A stretch of 64,000 nt of DNA from Lentzea albidocapillata subsp. violacea (GTDB taxonomy: Bacteria > Actinomycetota > Actinomycetes > Mycobacteriales > Pseudonocardiaceae). A program made the position numbers and the translations under genes. Below the pieces are notes generated by a model that saw only the letters and a list, made by a program, of their open reading frames with translations, was not told the origin of the DNA and searched no databases. Shown here one piece after another: positions 53,903 to 62,581 of this stretch (its first letter is position 1; every line of letters begins with the position of its first letter). The stretch covers positions 248,001 through 312,000 of the forward strand of contig NZ_FNET01000003.1 in the NCBI RefSeq assembly GCF_900100275.1. Reading direction: 5' to 3'.

Positions 53903-55171
53903 CTACGCGCCCCCGGTGAGCATGGCGTCCCACATGCCTGGGAAGTCGGGGATCGTCTTGGTGGTGCTGCCGATGTCGTCGACCGACATGCCCGGCACCA
54001 CCAGCCCGATGATCGCCCCCGCCGTCGCCATCCGGTGGTCCGCGTAGGCCTTCCACACGCCGCCGTGCAGCGGAGCGGGATCGATGACCAGGCCGTCCTC
54101 GGTCTCGGTCGCGTTGCCGCCGACCGCGTTGATCTCGTTGACGAGCGCGGCGATCCGGTCGGTCTCGTGGCCGCGGATGTGTGCCACGCCCCGGATGGTC
54201 GTGCGGCCCTCGGCCAGCGCCGCGAGCGCGGCGACGGTCGGGGTGAGCTCGCTCTCGTCCCGCAGGTCGATGTCCACACCGGACAGCTTCGCCGGGCCCC
54301 GCACGGTCAGGCCGCGCTCCGACACCTCGACCGCACAGCCCATGCGTTCCAGGATGCCGCGCACCGCGTCGCCGGGCTGGGTCGTGACGGCGGGCCAGTG
54401 CGGGATCGTCACCTCGCCACCGGTCACCGCGGCCGCCGCGAGGAAGACCGTCGCGTTCGACAGGTCCGGCTCCACGTGCCACGTGCGTGCCCTGATCACA
54501 CCGGGCTCGACGCGCCACACGTTCGGCACGCTCGTGTCCACCCCGACACCGACCGACCGCAGCGTCTCGACCGTCATGTCGATGTGCGGCAACGAGGGCA
54601 CGGGCCTGCCGTCGTGCCGGATCGTGACGCCCTTGTCGAACCGGGCGGCGGACAGCAGCAGCCCGGACACGAACTGCGACGAGCCCGACGCGTCGATCGT
54701 CACCTCGCCACCGGGCACCGATCCCGTGCCGTGCAACGTGAACGGCAGCGCGTCGCCGTCGATCTCGACGCCCAGCGACCGCAGCGCACCCAGCACGGTG
54801 CTCATCGGCCGCGTCCGCGCGTGCGGGTCGCCGTCGAACCTGATCTCGCCCTCGGCCAGCGCGGCGGCGGGCGGCAGGAAGCGCATGACCGTGCCCGCGA
54901 GACCGCAGTCGACCTCCGCCGGCCCGCGCAGCAGACCGGGCAGCACGTCCCAGCCGCCGTCCTCGCGATCGGTGATGCCGACACCCAGCGACGCGAGCGC
55001 GGCCGTCATCAGCACCGTGTCGCGGCTGCGCAGCGGCGCGTGGACCGTGGACGGTCCGTCGGCCAGTGCCGCGAGGACCAGAACGCGGTTCGTGATCGAC
55101 TTCGAGCCGGGCACCGGCACCGTCGAGTGGACTGGGCCGGACGCGCTGGGGGCTGACCAGTGCTGAGTCAT
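53903..55171 (-). CDS. aroA: EPSP synthase AroA
   Basis: 422-residue 3-phosphoshikimate 1-carboxyvinyltransferase of the shikimate pathway. [18 protein letters not shown] (about 19-36), [20 protein letters not shown] (about 88-107), [14 protein letters not shown] (about 163-176), the catalytic Asp in [14 protein letters not shown] (about 309) and KAYADHRMA (about 381-389, K and HR) are intact; the GLAGTVMR loop with Thr (instead of NAGT) is the actinobacterial version. ATG 55171; the long upstream extension is antisense to SRAP. Operon with rsgA. Confidence 0.94.
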   Translation of the reverse strand: MTQHWSAPSASGPVHSTVPVPGSKSITNRVLVLAALADGPSTVHAPLRSRDTVLMTAALASLGVGITDREDGGWDVLPGLLRGPAEVDCGLAGTVMRFLPPAAALAEGEIRFDGDPHARTRPMSTVLGALRSLGVEIDGDALPFTLHGTGSVPGGEVTIDASGSSQFVSGLLLSAARFDKGVTIRHDGRPVPSLPHIDMTVETLRSVGVGVDTSVPNVWRVEPGVIRARTWHVEPDLSNATVFLAAAAVTGGEVTIPHWPAVTTQPGDAVRGILERMGCAVEVSERGLTVRGPAKLSGVDIDLRDESELTPTVAALAALAEGRTTIRGVAHIRGHETDRIAALVNEINAVGGNATETEDGLVIDPAPLHGGVWKAYADHRMATAGAIIGLVVPGMSVDDIGSTTKTIPDFPGMWDAMLTGGA

Positions 55172-55255
55172 GCACAGATGATCCCGCATCGGCCCCGGCA
55201 AGCTCGCACAGGTGTTCCGGTCGTGGGACAATTGGGACTTCGGAGGTGATCGGAT

Positions 55256-55984
55256 TTGTGTGGTAGGTACGCCTCCACCAAGGACCCGGCGCTGCTTGCG
55301 GCCGAGTTCGACGCGGTGGACGGGACCGGCGACGAGGCACCGGGGGCCGACTACAACATCGCTCCCACCAAGCGGGTCATGGCCGTGGTCGAGCGGCAGT
55401 CCGAGGACGAGGAGCTGGAACGCAGCATCCGCGTCATGCGCTGGGGTCTCGTCCCGCACTGGGCCAAGGACCTCTCCGGCGCGGCCAAGATGATCAACGC
55501 TCGCGCCGAGAGCGTGCTGACCAAGCCCGCGTACAAGCAGTCGGCGATCAAGCGGCGCTGCATCATCCCCGCCACCGGTTGGTACGAGTGGCAGCCGGGC
55601 GAGGGGCGCAAGCAGCCGTACTTCATCACGCTCGGGGACGACACGTCGCTGGCGATGGCGGGCCTGTGGTCCGTGTGGTGGAAGGACGACGTTCCGACCG
55701 TGACGTGCGCTGTGCTCACCACCGACGCCATCGGCGCGATGACCGAGGTGCACCACCGCATGCCGTTGCTGCTGCCTCAGGACCGATGGTCGGCGTGGCT
55801 CGACCCGACGTCGCTGGACCCTTCAGAACTGCTGGCCCCCGACCCGTCGATCGTCGAGGCGCTCGAGCTGCGCCCGGTGTCGACCGAGGTGAACAGCGTG
55901 AAGAACAACGGGCCGTCCCTGATGGACCGCGTCTCGCTCACCGAAGACGAGAAGCCCTCACCCACGTTGTTCGAGCTGTCATGA
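55256..55984 (+). CDS. SRAP/HMCES-type abasic-site protein (YedK)
   Basis: 242-residue SOS response-associated peptidase domain protein. Initiator removal exposes Cys2 in M-C-G-R-Y, the residue that forms the thiazolidine crosslink to abasic sites in single-stranded DNA. Other active-site parts: [12 protein letters not shown] (Asn), [28 protein letters not shown] (Glu) and VHHRMPLLL (His about 167). The TTG start 55256 is dictated by the need for Cys2 and by GGAGGTGAT upstream. Orthologous to Rv3226c; overlaps the following hydrolase by 4 nt. Confidence 0.93.
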   Translation: MCGRYASTKDPALLAAEFDAVDGTGDEAPGADYNIAPTKRVMAVVERQSEDEELERSIRVMRWGLVPHWAKDLSGAAKMINARAESVLTKPAYKQSAIKRRCIIPATGWYEWQPGEGRKQPYFITLGDDTSLAMAGLWSVWWKDDVPTVTCAVLTTDAIGAMTEVHHRMPLLLPQDRWSAWLDPTSLDPSELLAPDPSIVEALELRPVSTEVNSVKNNGPSLMDRVSLTEDEKPSPTLFELS

Positions 55985-56592
55985 CCACGCTGTTGGTGGA
56001 CACGCCGCACGGTCCCGCGCGGGCCTCACTGCACTGTGCCCACGAACCGCGTGCGGCACTGCTCCTGGGCCACGGCGCCGGCGGCGGCGTCGAGGCCCCG
56101 GACCTGGTCGCCGCGTGCCGCGCCGCGAACTCCGTCGGCGTGCACGTGGCGTTGATCGAACAGCCCTACCGCGTCGCGGGCCGTCGTGCCCCGGCGCCGG
56201 CCGGCCAGCTCGACACGGCGTGGCTGTCGGTGGTCGAGGACCTGGGCGAACGCTGGTTCGACGGCCTGCCCCTGGTGTTCGGGGGCCGGTCGTCGGGCGC
56301 GCGCGTGGCCTGCCGGACCTCGGTCGAGGGCCAGGCCGTGGCGGTGCTGTGCCTGGCGTTCCCGGTGCACCCGCCGGGCAAGCCGGAGAAGTCGCGGATG
56401 GCCGAGCTGGACGGCGTCGAGGTCGCCACGCTGGTCGTGCAGGGCGAGAACGACCCGTTCGGCCAGCCCGGCCACGCCCACCACCGTGAGGTCGTGCTGC
56501 TCAAGGGCGACCACTCGCTGAAGGCGTCGGTCGCGGACGTCGGCCGCTATGTCGGTGAGTGGATGGACCGGGTGCTGCGTCCCTTGGACTAA
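55981..56592 (+). CDS. Small alpha/beta-hydrolase (KANL3/Tex30-like)
   Basis: 203-residue hydrolase fold without lid. Oxyanion region ALLLGHGAGGGVEAPDL, nucleophile elbow FGGRSSGARVACR (about 95-107), acid in VVQGENDPFGQP (about 163-174) and His in LLKGDHSLK. Triad apparently complete, substrate unknown. ATG overlaps the SRAP stop (ATGA), so it is co-translated with the DNA-repair gene. The longer frame from 55579 is a shadow of SRAP. Confidence 0.85.
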   Translation: MTTLLVDTPHGPARASLHCAHEPRAALLLGHGAGGGVEAPDLVAACRAANSVGVHVALIEQPYRVAGRRAPAPAGQLDTAWLSVVEDLGERWFDGLPLVFGGRSSGARVACRTSVEGQAVAVLCLAFPVHPPGKPEKSRMAELDGVEVATLVVQGENDPFGQPGHAHHREVVLLKGDHSLKASVADVGRYVGEWMDRVLRPLD

Positions 56593-56602
56593 CGTGCGGC
56601 GC

Positions 56603-57145
56603 ATGACGGTCTTCGATGAGCAGGGCAGGCCAGAACCACCGATGGGCGGCGACGAGCTCGCCACCCTCAAAGGCTTCCTCGAGTTCCACCGCGCCACCCT
56701 CATGTGGAAGATCGAGGGCCTCACGGCGGAGCAGTTCAACGCGACCGCCGCGAAGTCCACGATGACCCTGGGCGGGATGGTCAAGCATCTCGCCTACGTG
56801 GAGCAGCAGTGGTTCCGCGTCGTCCTGCACGACCGTGAGCCGCTGGAACCGTGGGCGAGCGTCGACTGGAAGGCCGACAACGACTGGGACTGGTGCTCGG
56901 CTGCCGACGACACCCCGGAGCAGTTGCGTGCGTTGTGGCTGCGCGCTGTCGACGACGCCCGGAAGGACCTCATCGAGGCACTCAGGCGCGGCGACCTGAG
57001 CCAACCGGCGAAGCGAGCGCCGTGGCGTGACGGACGCGTCCCCAGTCTGCGGTGGATCCTCACCCACATGATCGAGGAGTACTCCCGCCACAACGGTCAC
57101 GCCGATCTGATCAGGGAAGCGATCGACGGCCAGACGGGCGAATAG
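56603..57145 (+). CDS. DinB/DUF664 family protein
   Basis: 180-residue four-helix DinB-like protein: LKGFLEFHRATLMWKIEGLT, MTLGGMVKHLAYVEQQWFR (first metal His), LRWILTHMIEEYSRHNGHAD (second and third His: H-x3-E, H-x2-H). Such proteins are metal-dependent thiol transferases or hydrolases related to bacillithiol/mycothiol S-transferases; mycothiol is the expected thiol here. ATG 56603, 10 nt after the hydrolase. The frame begins at 56549 without a good site. Confidence 0.87.
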   Translation: MTVFDEQGRPEPPMGGDELATLKGFLEFHRATLMWKIEGLTAEQFNATAAKSTMTLGGMVKHLAYVEQQWFRVVLHDREPLEPWASVDWKADNDWDWCSAADDTPEQLRALWLRAVDDARKDLIEALRRGDLSQPAKRAPWRDGRVPSLRWILTHMIEEYSRHNGHADLIREAIDGQTGE

Positions 57146-57152
57146 CGTTGAG

Positions 57153-57629
57153 CTAGGAGCTGATCTTCGCGACCACCGCTCCGGTGAGTTGCACCAGGTC
57201 GGCAGGCGTGATCTCGACCTCGAGGCCACGCCTGCCGGCGCTGCAGAACACCGTGCCGAACTGCAGGGCCGACTCGTCGACCACCACCGGCAGCCGCTTT
57301 TTCTGGCCAAGAGGTGAAATACCTCCGGCGACATAACCGGTTGCGCGCTCGGCGTCGGCGACAACGGCCATCTTCGCTTTCTTGCCCTTCAGCGCGGCGG
57401 CGAGACCCTTCAGGTCGAGCTGCACCGTCACCGGCACGACGCCGACCGCGAGCTTGCCGTCCACCTCGGCCACGAGCGTCTTGAAGACACGCTCCGGCAC
57501 CAGTCCGAGCGCCTCGGCCGCCTCCAGCCCGTAGGACTCGTGGCGGGGGTCGTGCTCGTACGAGTGCAAGGTGTGCGCCACCCGCTGCTTGTCCAGCAGC
57601 GCTGTGGCGGGGGTCCCACGTCCGGCCAT
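57153..57629 (-). CDS. ybaK: Cys-tRNA(Pro)/Cys-tRNA(Cys) deacylase YbaK
   Basis: 158-residue YbaK/EbsC-type deacylase, which clears mischarged Cys-tRNA(Pro). Signature elements: [40 protein letters not shown] with the catalytic-region Lys, and [23 protein letters not shown] 57629 lies next to the sigma-R-type promoter and diverges from the sigma factor gene by about 40-110 bp depending on its start. Convergent with DinB. Confidence 0.92.
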   Translation of the reverse strand: MAGRGTPATALLDKQRVAHTLHSYEHDPRHESYGLEAAEALGLVPERVFKTLVAEVDGKLAVGVVPVTVQLDLKGLAAALKGKKAKMAVVADAERATGYVAGGISPLGQKKRLPVVVDESALQFGTVFCSAGRRGLEVEITPADLVQLTGAVVAKISS

Positions 57630-57631
57630 GC

Positions 57632-57658
57632 GGAATTACTACCAGCACCTCGGTTGTT
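57632..57658 (+). promoter_or_regulatory. SigR/SigH-type autoregulatory promoter
   Basis: GGAAT (57632-57636), exactly 19 bp, GTT (57656-57658): the thiol-stress sigma-R/SigH consensus GGAAY-N18-20-GTT. Placed just before the sigma factor gene itself, so induction is self-amplifying. Transcription would begin about at 57664-57668. Confidence 0.82.
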
Positions 57659-57739
57659 ACCGAGAACGTGGCAACGAACATGCTTGAGCGGTCACGCGTA
57701 AAGTCAGCCCCGACCCAGAACCTGTGGGAAGGGAGCGCG

Positions 57740-58354
57740 GTGCCCGCCACCGGCACGACAGAGACGACGGCGGAGCGCGCTGCACGTTTCGAGCGCGACG
57801 CGATGCCCATGCTCGACCAGCTCTACTCGGCTGCCCTGCGCATGACGCGCAATCCGGCGGACGCCGAGGACCTGGTGCAGGAGACGTTCCTCAAGGCCTA
57901 CTCGGCGTTCGCGTCCTTCTCGGAGGGCACGAACCTCAAGGCCTGGCTGTACCGGATCCTGACGAACACCTACATCAACGGCTACCGCAAGAAGCAGCGC
58001 CAGCCGATCCAGCAGCCGACCGACGAGATCACGGACTGGCAGCTGGCGCGGGCGGAGAGCCACACCTCGTCCGGGCTGCGCAGCGCCGAGGTCGAGGCAC
58101 TCGACAACCTGCCCGACAGCGACGTCAAGGAAGCATTGCAGCGGTTGCCGGAGGAGTTCCGGATCGCGGTCTACCTCGCCGATGTCGAAGGCTTCGCGTA
58201 CAAGGAGATCGCAGACATCATGGGCACCCCGATCGGCACGGTGATGTCCCGGTTGCACCGGGGCCGTCGCCAGCTCCGCGACATGCTGGCGGACGTCGCC
58301 CGCGACCGCGGTTTCCTCCGAGGCGGCAACGGTAGCAACGGAGGCGCGTCATGA
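57740..58354 (+). CDS. sigR: Thiol-stress ECF-like sigma factor SigR/SigH
   Basis: 204-residue sigma factor (short form). Region 2: [54 protein letters not shown]; region 4: [40 protein letters not shown]. Nearly identical in these parts to S. coelicolor SigR and M. tuberculosis SigH. GTG 57740 has GAAGGGAG upstream. A second in-frame GTG at 57668, at the expected start of the GGAAT-N19-GTT transcript, would give a 228-residue long form like the unstable SigR' isoform. Overlaps the anti-sigma gene by 4 nt. Confidence 0.95.
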   Translation: MPATGTTETTAERAARFERDAMPMLDQLYSAALRMTRNPADAEDLVQETFLKAYSAFASFSEGTNLKAWLYRILTNTYINGYRKKQRQPIQQPTDEITDWQLARAESHTSSGLRSAEVEALDNLPDSDVKEALQRLPEEFRIAVYLADVEGFAYKEIADIMGTPIGTVMSRLHRGRRQLRDMLADVARDRGFLRGGNGSNGGAS

Positions 58355-58611
58355 ACTGCGGCGAACCCCACGACACCGACTGCTCGGAGGTGCTGTCCGA
58401 GGTCTGGCTGTTCCTGGACCAGGAATGCGACCAGGGCCGGCGCGCGGCACTGCAGACGCACCTCGACGAGTGCCATCCGTGCCTGGAACAGTTCGGGCTG
58501 GAGGAGCACCTCAAGGCGCTGCTGGCCCGCAAGTGTGGCGGAGACTACGCGCCCGCCGATCTGAAGGCGCGCATCCGAGCCACGATCGTGGAGATCCGCG
58601 CCGAGGACTGA
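58351..58611 (+). CDS. rsrA: Zinc anti-sigma factor RsrA/RshA
   Basis: 86-residue ZAS-family redox anti-sigma factor. C11, H37, C41 and C44 (THLDECHPC) occupy the same numbers as in S. coelicolor RsrA, where oxidation to a C11-C44 disulfide releases zinc and the sigma factor; C3, C26 and C62 are extra. It binds SigR in reducing conditions. ATG overlaps the sigma stop (ATGA), giving stoichiometric synthesis. Confidence 0.95.
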   Translation: MNCGEPHDTDCSEVLSEVWLFLDQECDQGRRAALQTHLDECHPCLEQFGLEEHLKALLARKCGGDYAPADLKARIRATIVEIRAED

Positions 58612-58639
58612 ACGTCCTCAGCAAGACCCCAGCAAGACA

Positions 58640-58676
58640 AAAGGCCCTGGTCACCGTGGTGGTGTCCAGGGCCTTT
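58640..58676. terminator. Bidirectional terminator rsrA / bL37
   Basis: Perfect 11-bp stem AAAGGCCCTGG (58640-58650) / CCAGGGCCTTT (58666-58676), A-run before and TTT after, so it can stop transcription from both sides: rsrA on plus, the bL37 gene on minus. Confidence 0.85.
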
Positions 58677-58684
58677 CGCAGCAC

Positions 58685-58759
58685 TCAGGCGTTGGGGCGC
58701 TTGCCTCGGTTGGCGCCGCCCTTTTTGCGGTCGCGGCGCTTGCGAGCACGCTTCGACAT
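58685..58759 (-). CDS. Ribosomal protein bL37 (24 residues)
   Basis: Very small gene: ATG (58759-58757) to TGA (58687-58685), 24 codons. Product starts MSKRARKRRDRKK and ends GKRPNA, 13 of 24 residues basic. This is the actinobacterial 50S protein bL37 seen in mycobacterial ribosome structures, whose gene lies beside sigH/rshA and pdtaS. AGGAGA sits six to eight bases before the ATG. A terminator follows. Too short for ordinary ORF finders. Confidence 0.88.
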   Translation of the reverse strand: MSKRARKRRDRKKGGANRGKRPNA

Positions 58760-58814
58760 GGGAGTCTCCTAGGATCAGAACTTGCTTCATCGACCAGTTT
58801 CTCATGGAGGAGTT

Positions 58815-60293
58815 CTGAGCACGCTCACGGACCTGCTGGCCGAGCACACCAAGCTCTCCGGCGCCGCCGTCGACCACCTCCAGCTGGTCGTCGCGGAGTG
58901 GCAACTCCTCTCCGACCTGTCGTTCGCGGACTTCGTCATGTGGGTCCCGCTCGAAGACGACAGGTTCCTCTGCGTCGCGCAGGCCCGTCCCACGACGGCG
59001 CCCACGGCTCACCCGGAGGACGTCGTCGGCAGTGAGGTCGACACGGAGGACCATCCGCAGCTGCGCCGGGCCATCGACGAGTCGCGGATCTGCCGCGAGG
59101 AGGACCCGCGCTGGCACCTGGGCGTGCCGGTGCGGCGCGAGACCATCCCCGTACGACTGGGCAGGGAGGTCATCGCGGTGCTGAGCCGCAGCACCAACCT
59201 GGCGGTGCCGCGCGTGCCGTCGCCGTTGGAGATCTCGTACCTCGGCAGTGCGGCCGACCTGTGCCAGATGATCGCGGACGGCACCTTCCCCGCGCCCGAA
59301 CCCTCGCCGGACGTGCACACCAGTCCGCGCGTCGGCGACGGCCTGATCAGGCTCGATCCGTCCGGTGCGGTCGTGTTCGCCTCGCCGAACGCGCTGTCGG
59401 CCTACCACCGCATGGGGCACGCGTCGGACCTCGTGGGCGTGCACCTGGCGCCGTTGACGCGCAGCCTCATCGGCGACCCGTTCGACGCCACCGAGGTCGC
59501 TCAGCGCATCAGGCAGGCGCTGGACGGCCAGCCGTCGATGCGGATGGAGGCCGAATCACGCCGTGGCGCCGCGGTGCTGTTCCGTTCTTTGCCCCTTAGG
59601 CCACGGGGACAGGCCGCGGGCGCCATCGTGCTGTGCCGCGACGTCACCGAGGTGCGCCGCCGCGACCGCGCGTTGATGTCCAAGGACGCCACGATCCGCG
59701 AGATCCACCACCGCGTGAAGAACAACCTGCAGACCGTCGCGGCCCTGCTGAGGCTGCAAAGCCGCAGGTTGAGCAACCCTGAGGCGAAGGAGGCACTGGC
59801 CGAGTCCGTTCGCCGTGTGACCTCGATCGCACTGGTTCACGAGACGTTGTCGATGAGCGTCGACGAGCGGGTCGACCTCGACGACGTGGTCGACAAGGTC
59901 ATCCCGATGATGAGCGACGTGGCGGTCACCGAGACGCAGGTCAGCGTGCGCCGTGAGGGTGGGTTCGGCATCGTGCCGGCCGAGATCGCCACCCCGCTGG
60001 TGATGGTGCTGACCGAGCTCGTCCAGAACGCCTTCGAGCACGCCTACGCCCCTGGCCAGCGCGGAGAGGTCGTCGTGCACTCCGAGCGGTCCGCGAAATG
60101 GCTCGACGTGACGATCACCGACGACGGCAAGGGCCTTCCGCAGGGTTTCTCCCTGGAACGCACCGATCGGCTCGGTCTGCAGATCGTTCGGACCCTTGTC
60201 GATTCCGAACTGAGAGGCTCTTTGAGCTTGCGGCGAAGGCCCCGAGGCGGTACAGAGGCGGTCCTGCGCGTGCCGCTCAGAGGGCGGCGCTAA
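58815..60293 (+). CDS. pdtaS: Sensor histidine kinase PdtaS
   Basis: 492-residue soluble kinase. N-terminal GAF (about 1-150: TDLLAEHTKLSGAAVDHLQL), PAS (about 175-290: FASPNALSAYHRMG), HisKA_2 with REIHHRVKNNLQTVAALLRL (phosphorylated His about 306), and HATPase with TELVQNAFEHAY and DDGKGLPQGFS. It phosphorylates the antiterminator PdtaR (not in window) to control nutrient and copper/NO responses. Start is uncertain: CTG 58815 gives the family N-terminus (STLTDLLAEHT) with GGAGG just upstream; TTG 58782 is the alternative. Orthologous to Rv3220c. Confidence 0.93.
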   Translation: MSTLTDLLAEHTKLSGAAVDHLQLVVAEWQLLSDLSFADFVMWVPLEDDRFLCVAQARPTTAPTAHPEDVVGSEVDTEDHPQLRRAIDESRICREEDPRWHLGVPVRRETIPVRLGREVIAVLSRSTNLAVPRVPSPLEISYLGSAADLCQMIADGTFPAPEPSPDVHTSPRVGDGLIRLDPSGAVVFASPNALSAYHRMGHASDLVGVHLAPLTRSLIGDPFDATEVAQRIRQALDGQPSMRMEAESRRGAAVLFRSLPLRPRGQAAGAIVLCRDVTEVRRRDRALMSKDATIREIHHRVKNNLQTVAALLRLQSRRLSNPEAKEALAESVRRVTSIALVHETLSMSVDERVDLDDVVDKVIPMMSDVAVTETQVSVRREGGFGIVPAEIATPLVMVLTELVQNAFEHAYAPGQRGEVVVHSERSAKWLDVTITDDGKGLPQGFSLERTDRLGLQIVRTLVDSELRGSLSLRRRPRGGTEAVLRVPLRGRR

Positions 60294-60367
60294 ACTAACG
60301 CCGTGCACACGTGACGACCAGCCTCAGCGGTCTCACGTGGTCATGCGGGAGGGTGTGCAAACAAAAG

Positions 60368-60403
60368 AAAAAGCCCGACACCTGGCACGGTGTCGGGCTT
60401 TTT
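60368..60403. terminator. Strong bidirectional terminator pdtaS / whiB1
   Basis: Perfect 15-bp stem AAAAAGCCCGACACC (60368-60382) / GGTGTCGGGCTTTTT (60389-60403), 6-nt loop, with A-run and T-run. Serves both convergent genes. Confidence 0.93.
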
Positions 60404-60434
60404 CCGTAGAGCTTGTTCGCGGCTAACTGCCTGG

Positions 60435-60689
60435 TCAGGCGTTGCTGCGGGCCCGCGTGCGGGCGTTGCGGCGCTTGAGGGCGCGGCGCTCGTCTTCGCT
60501 CATCCCGCCCCACACGCCGGCGTCCTGGCCGCTCTCGAGTGCCCACGCGAGGCAGTCGGAGACGACGGGGCAGCGGCGGCAGACGGTCTTCGCCTCGGCG
60601 ATCTGAAGCAGCGCGGGACCACTGTTCCCAACGGGGAAGAACAGCTCGGGGTCCTCGTCGCGGCAGATCGCGCGGTGGCGCCAGTCCAT
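60435..60689 (-). CDS. whiB1: WhiB1 iron-sulfur regulator
   Basis: 84-residue Wbl protein with C9, C37, C40 and C46 (AICRDED, TVCRRCPVVSDC), the same numbers as M. tuberculosis WhiB1, and the GVWGGMSEDERRALKRR turn. Its 4Fe-4S cluster binds SigA region 4 and reacts with nitric oxide; it is essential in mycobacteria. GAGGAG lies upstream of the ATG. The minus-strand upstream region has two CRP-type sites and a TTGACA box. Confidence 0.96.
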   Translation of the reverse strand: MDWRHRAICRDEDPELFFPVGNSGPALLQIAEAKTVCRRCPVVSDCLAWALESGQDAGVWGGMSEDERRALKRRNARTRARSNA

Positions 60690-60757
60690 TGGAACTACTC
60701 CTCAGCCTAGGCGCGCACAAAGGCACGCCGGTTGTCAGCGGTCGGTTTGGGGTGCTT

Positions 60758-60822
60758 GTGAATGCTTTCACGAACGGCTGGGATGTCAAGGGGTAACCAC
60801 TGACCCGGTGAGTGAACTCACC
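60758..60822 (-). promoter_or_regulatory. whiB1 promoter with two CRP-like sites
   Basis: On the minus strand: an upstream palindrome GGTGAG-TGAA-CTCACC (60822-60807, i.e. GTGA-N6-TCAC), then TTGACA (60789-60784), then GTGAAAGCATTCAC (60771-60758, again GTGA-N6-TCAC) over the -10 area. The upstream site is centred about 60 bp before the predicted start (near 60754), a class I activator position; the downstream site would block polymerase. The -10 itself is poor (AGCATT), fitting an activator-dependent promoter. Confidence 0.68.
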
Positions 60823-60934
60823 CAAAAGATCGACAGCGTTCACCTGGGGTTTCACGCTCTGCTGTCACTCGACCGCAGTACATCCCGGCTGGATACCGAG
60901 ACGGTCACGAACCGATCACGGACTGTCAAGGTCC

Positions 60935-61870
60935 TTATACGGCAACAGTCAATGCATCGGCGACCGCACGGAACTCCACCGCCGTGGTCGTGCCGAGGAA
61001 ATCTCCGTCCACCTGGAGGTTCGCGGGCTCCTCGCACTTCACTCTGACATAACCCACGTCATCACGCCGAACGAGATTCCCGCTCTTCGGATTCCCCGTC
61101 GCCAGGACCTGGGCCACGTAGCGCCCGACCGTGGGCACCCGCAACGTCCTCAACGCACTCAGGCCGAGGCCGCCGTCGAACGACGTGCTGGGGTTGAGCT
61201 GGATCGCCCGGTCACCGAAGTACGTCCACGGGTCGGTGTTCGACACGAACACCATGCCGACGTCGTCGAACGGCGCCTCGTCCGGCACCTCGACGGTGAA
61301 GTGCTGCGGCTTGCGCACGTTCTGCGCATAAGCCTTGAGGGCGACGCTCAAATAGAGAGCGGGACTGGCGTTGTGGCCCTTGGCGCGCTTGCGTTCCACC
61401 GCGGCGACGACATCGGCGTCGAGGCCCATGCCCGCGTTGAACGTGAACCAGCGGCCGTTCTCGATGACGTCCGCGAAGACCTGGCCGAGTCCGATGCGAC
61501 GCCTGGTGCCGTGCTCGATCGACTGCAGCAGGACGTGCGTGGCCTCGACGGGGTCGCGCGGAATGCCGAGCGCGCCCGCGAAGACGTTGGCCGAACCGCC
61601 GGGCACGACGCCCAGCATCGGCTTCTCGGGGCGGGGGCCGTCGCGCAGGATGCCGTTGACCACCTCGTTGACCGTGCCGTCGCCGCCGTGGGCGATGACC
61701 AGGTCGAACCCGTCCGCCGCGGCCTGGTGGGCGGCGTCCGCCGCATGACCGCGGTAGGAGGTCTCGATGACCTCCAGCTTCACGTCGCTGGCGAGTGCGT
61801 GCGCCAATACGTCACGACCCGCCGGCGTCGTTGTAGTCGCCTGCGGGTTCACCACGAGAAGAGCGCGCAC
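60935..61870 (-). CDS. Diacylglycerol kinase-family lipid kinase
   Basis: 311-residue DAGK/YegS-type kinase. VVNPQATTTT nucleotide region, catalytic signature VIAHGGDGTVNEVVNGIL (about 63-80) and VVPGGSANVFAGALGIPRD (about 93-111), then the beta-sandwich C-terminal domain with FTFNAGMGLDADVV. Phosphorylates a lipid such as diacylglycerol at the inner membrane. GTG 61870 gives the standard start; TACTCT lies six bases before it, so a leaderless transcript is plausible. Convergence with nothing; whiB1 lies downstream on the same strand. Confidence 0.9.
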   Translation of the reverse strand: MRALLVVNPQATTTTPAGRDVLAHALASDVKLEVIETSYRGHAADAAHQAAADGFDLVIAHGGDGTVNEVVNGILRDGPRPEKPMLGVVPGGSANVFAGALGIPRDPVEATHVLLQSIEHGTRRRIGLGQVFADVIENGRWFTFNAGMGLDADVVAAVERKRAKGHNASPALYLSVALKAYAQNVRKPQHFTVEVPDEAPFDDVGMVFVSNTDPWTYFGDRAIQLNPSTSFDGGLGLSALRTLRVPTVGRYVAQVLATGNPKSGNLVRRDDVGYVRVKCEEPANLQVDGDFLGTTTAVEFRAVADALTVAV

Positions 61871-62121
61871 TACTTGAGAGTAAGACAATGCGTGACCATC
61901 CGCGGCTCGCATGTCCTCCCTCAGGGTGGCTACAGCCTCACGAAAGTGGCGTAAATCTCCCCTCCGTCAGCACCGCGTTCACCTCGCAGCCGAGTGCACC
62001 CCGGACGACCGCCGGCTCGCTGAAGGCCCCTTGATCTTCCTCCGTGGGACGTGCTCGGAGAGCCCTCCAACCGGGTGGCCTACGATCCGTGACCAGTACA
62101 GAACGTGATGAAAGGTCTCCC

Positions 62122-62541
62122 GTGACCACTCGGATCCAGGCGCCGCCGCGCGCGGTGCGCATCGCGTCCGCGCTCACCTTCGTGCAGGCCCTGGGCGGCA
62201 TCGCGCTGGCCGTCGCGCTCGTCATCCGGGTGATCGGGGGATCAACGCCCGCCGGCCCGATCCTCGGTGCCGCCGGTGTGCTCGTGATCTGGTTCGGCGG
62301 AGCGCTCCTGGCGACGGTCATGTTGTTCCGCGGGCACCACGGCGCCCGCACGCCCGTCATCGTCACGCAGCTGCTGCTGATCGGCTGTGCCTGGTACGCG
62401 TACGGGCCTTCGGAGCAGCCGCTGCTCGGTTCGCTGGGCGGGATCTACTGCGTCGTCGTGCTGGTGTTCCTGTTCACCCGCGACGGGCGCAAGTGGGCGT
62501 TGGGCCTGGACGACGTATCGGAAGGCGACAAAGCCGACTAA
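62122..62541 (+). CDS. Small four-TM membrane protein
   Basis: 139-residue hydrophobic protein with four TM helices (about 15-37, 47-68, 78-97, 103-120) and a charged C-terminus (RDGRKWALGLDDVSEGDKAD). N-terminus TTRIQAPPRAVRIASALTFVQ. No family recognised with confidence; many actinomycete integral membrane proteins share this shape. GTG 62122 has AAAGG upstream; GTG 62089 is an alternative. Confidence 0.75.
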   Translation: MTTRIQAPPRAVRIASALTFVQALGGIALAVALVIRVIGGSTPAGPILGAAGVLVIWFGGALLATVMLFRGHHGARTPVIVTQLLLIGCAWYAYGPSEQPLLGSLGGIYCVVVLVFLFTRDGRKWALGLDDVSEGDKAD

Positions 62542-62581
62542 CGGAGGGTGGTCACAGTCACACGGCCGGGTGAAGCTGTGG

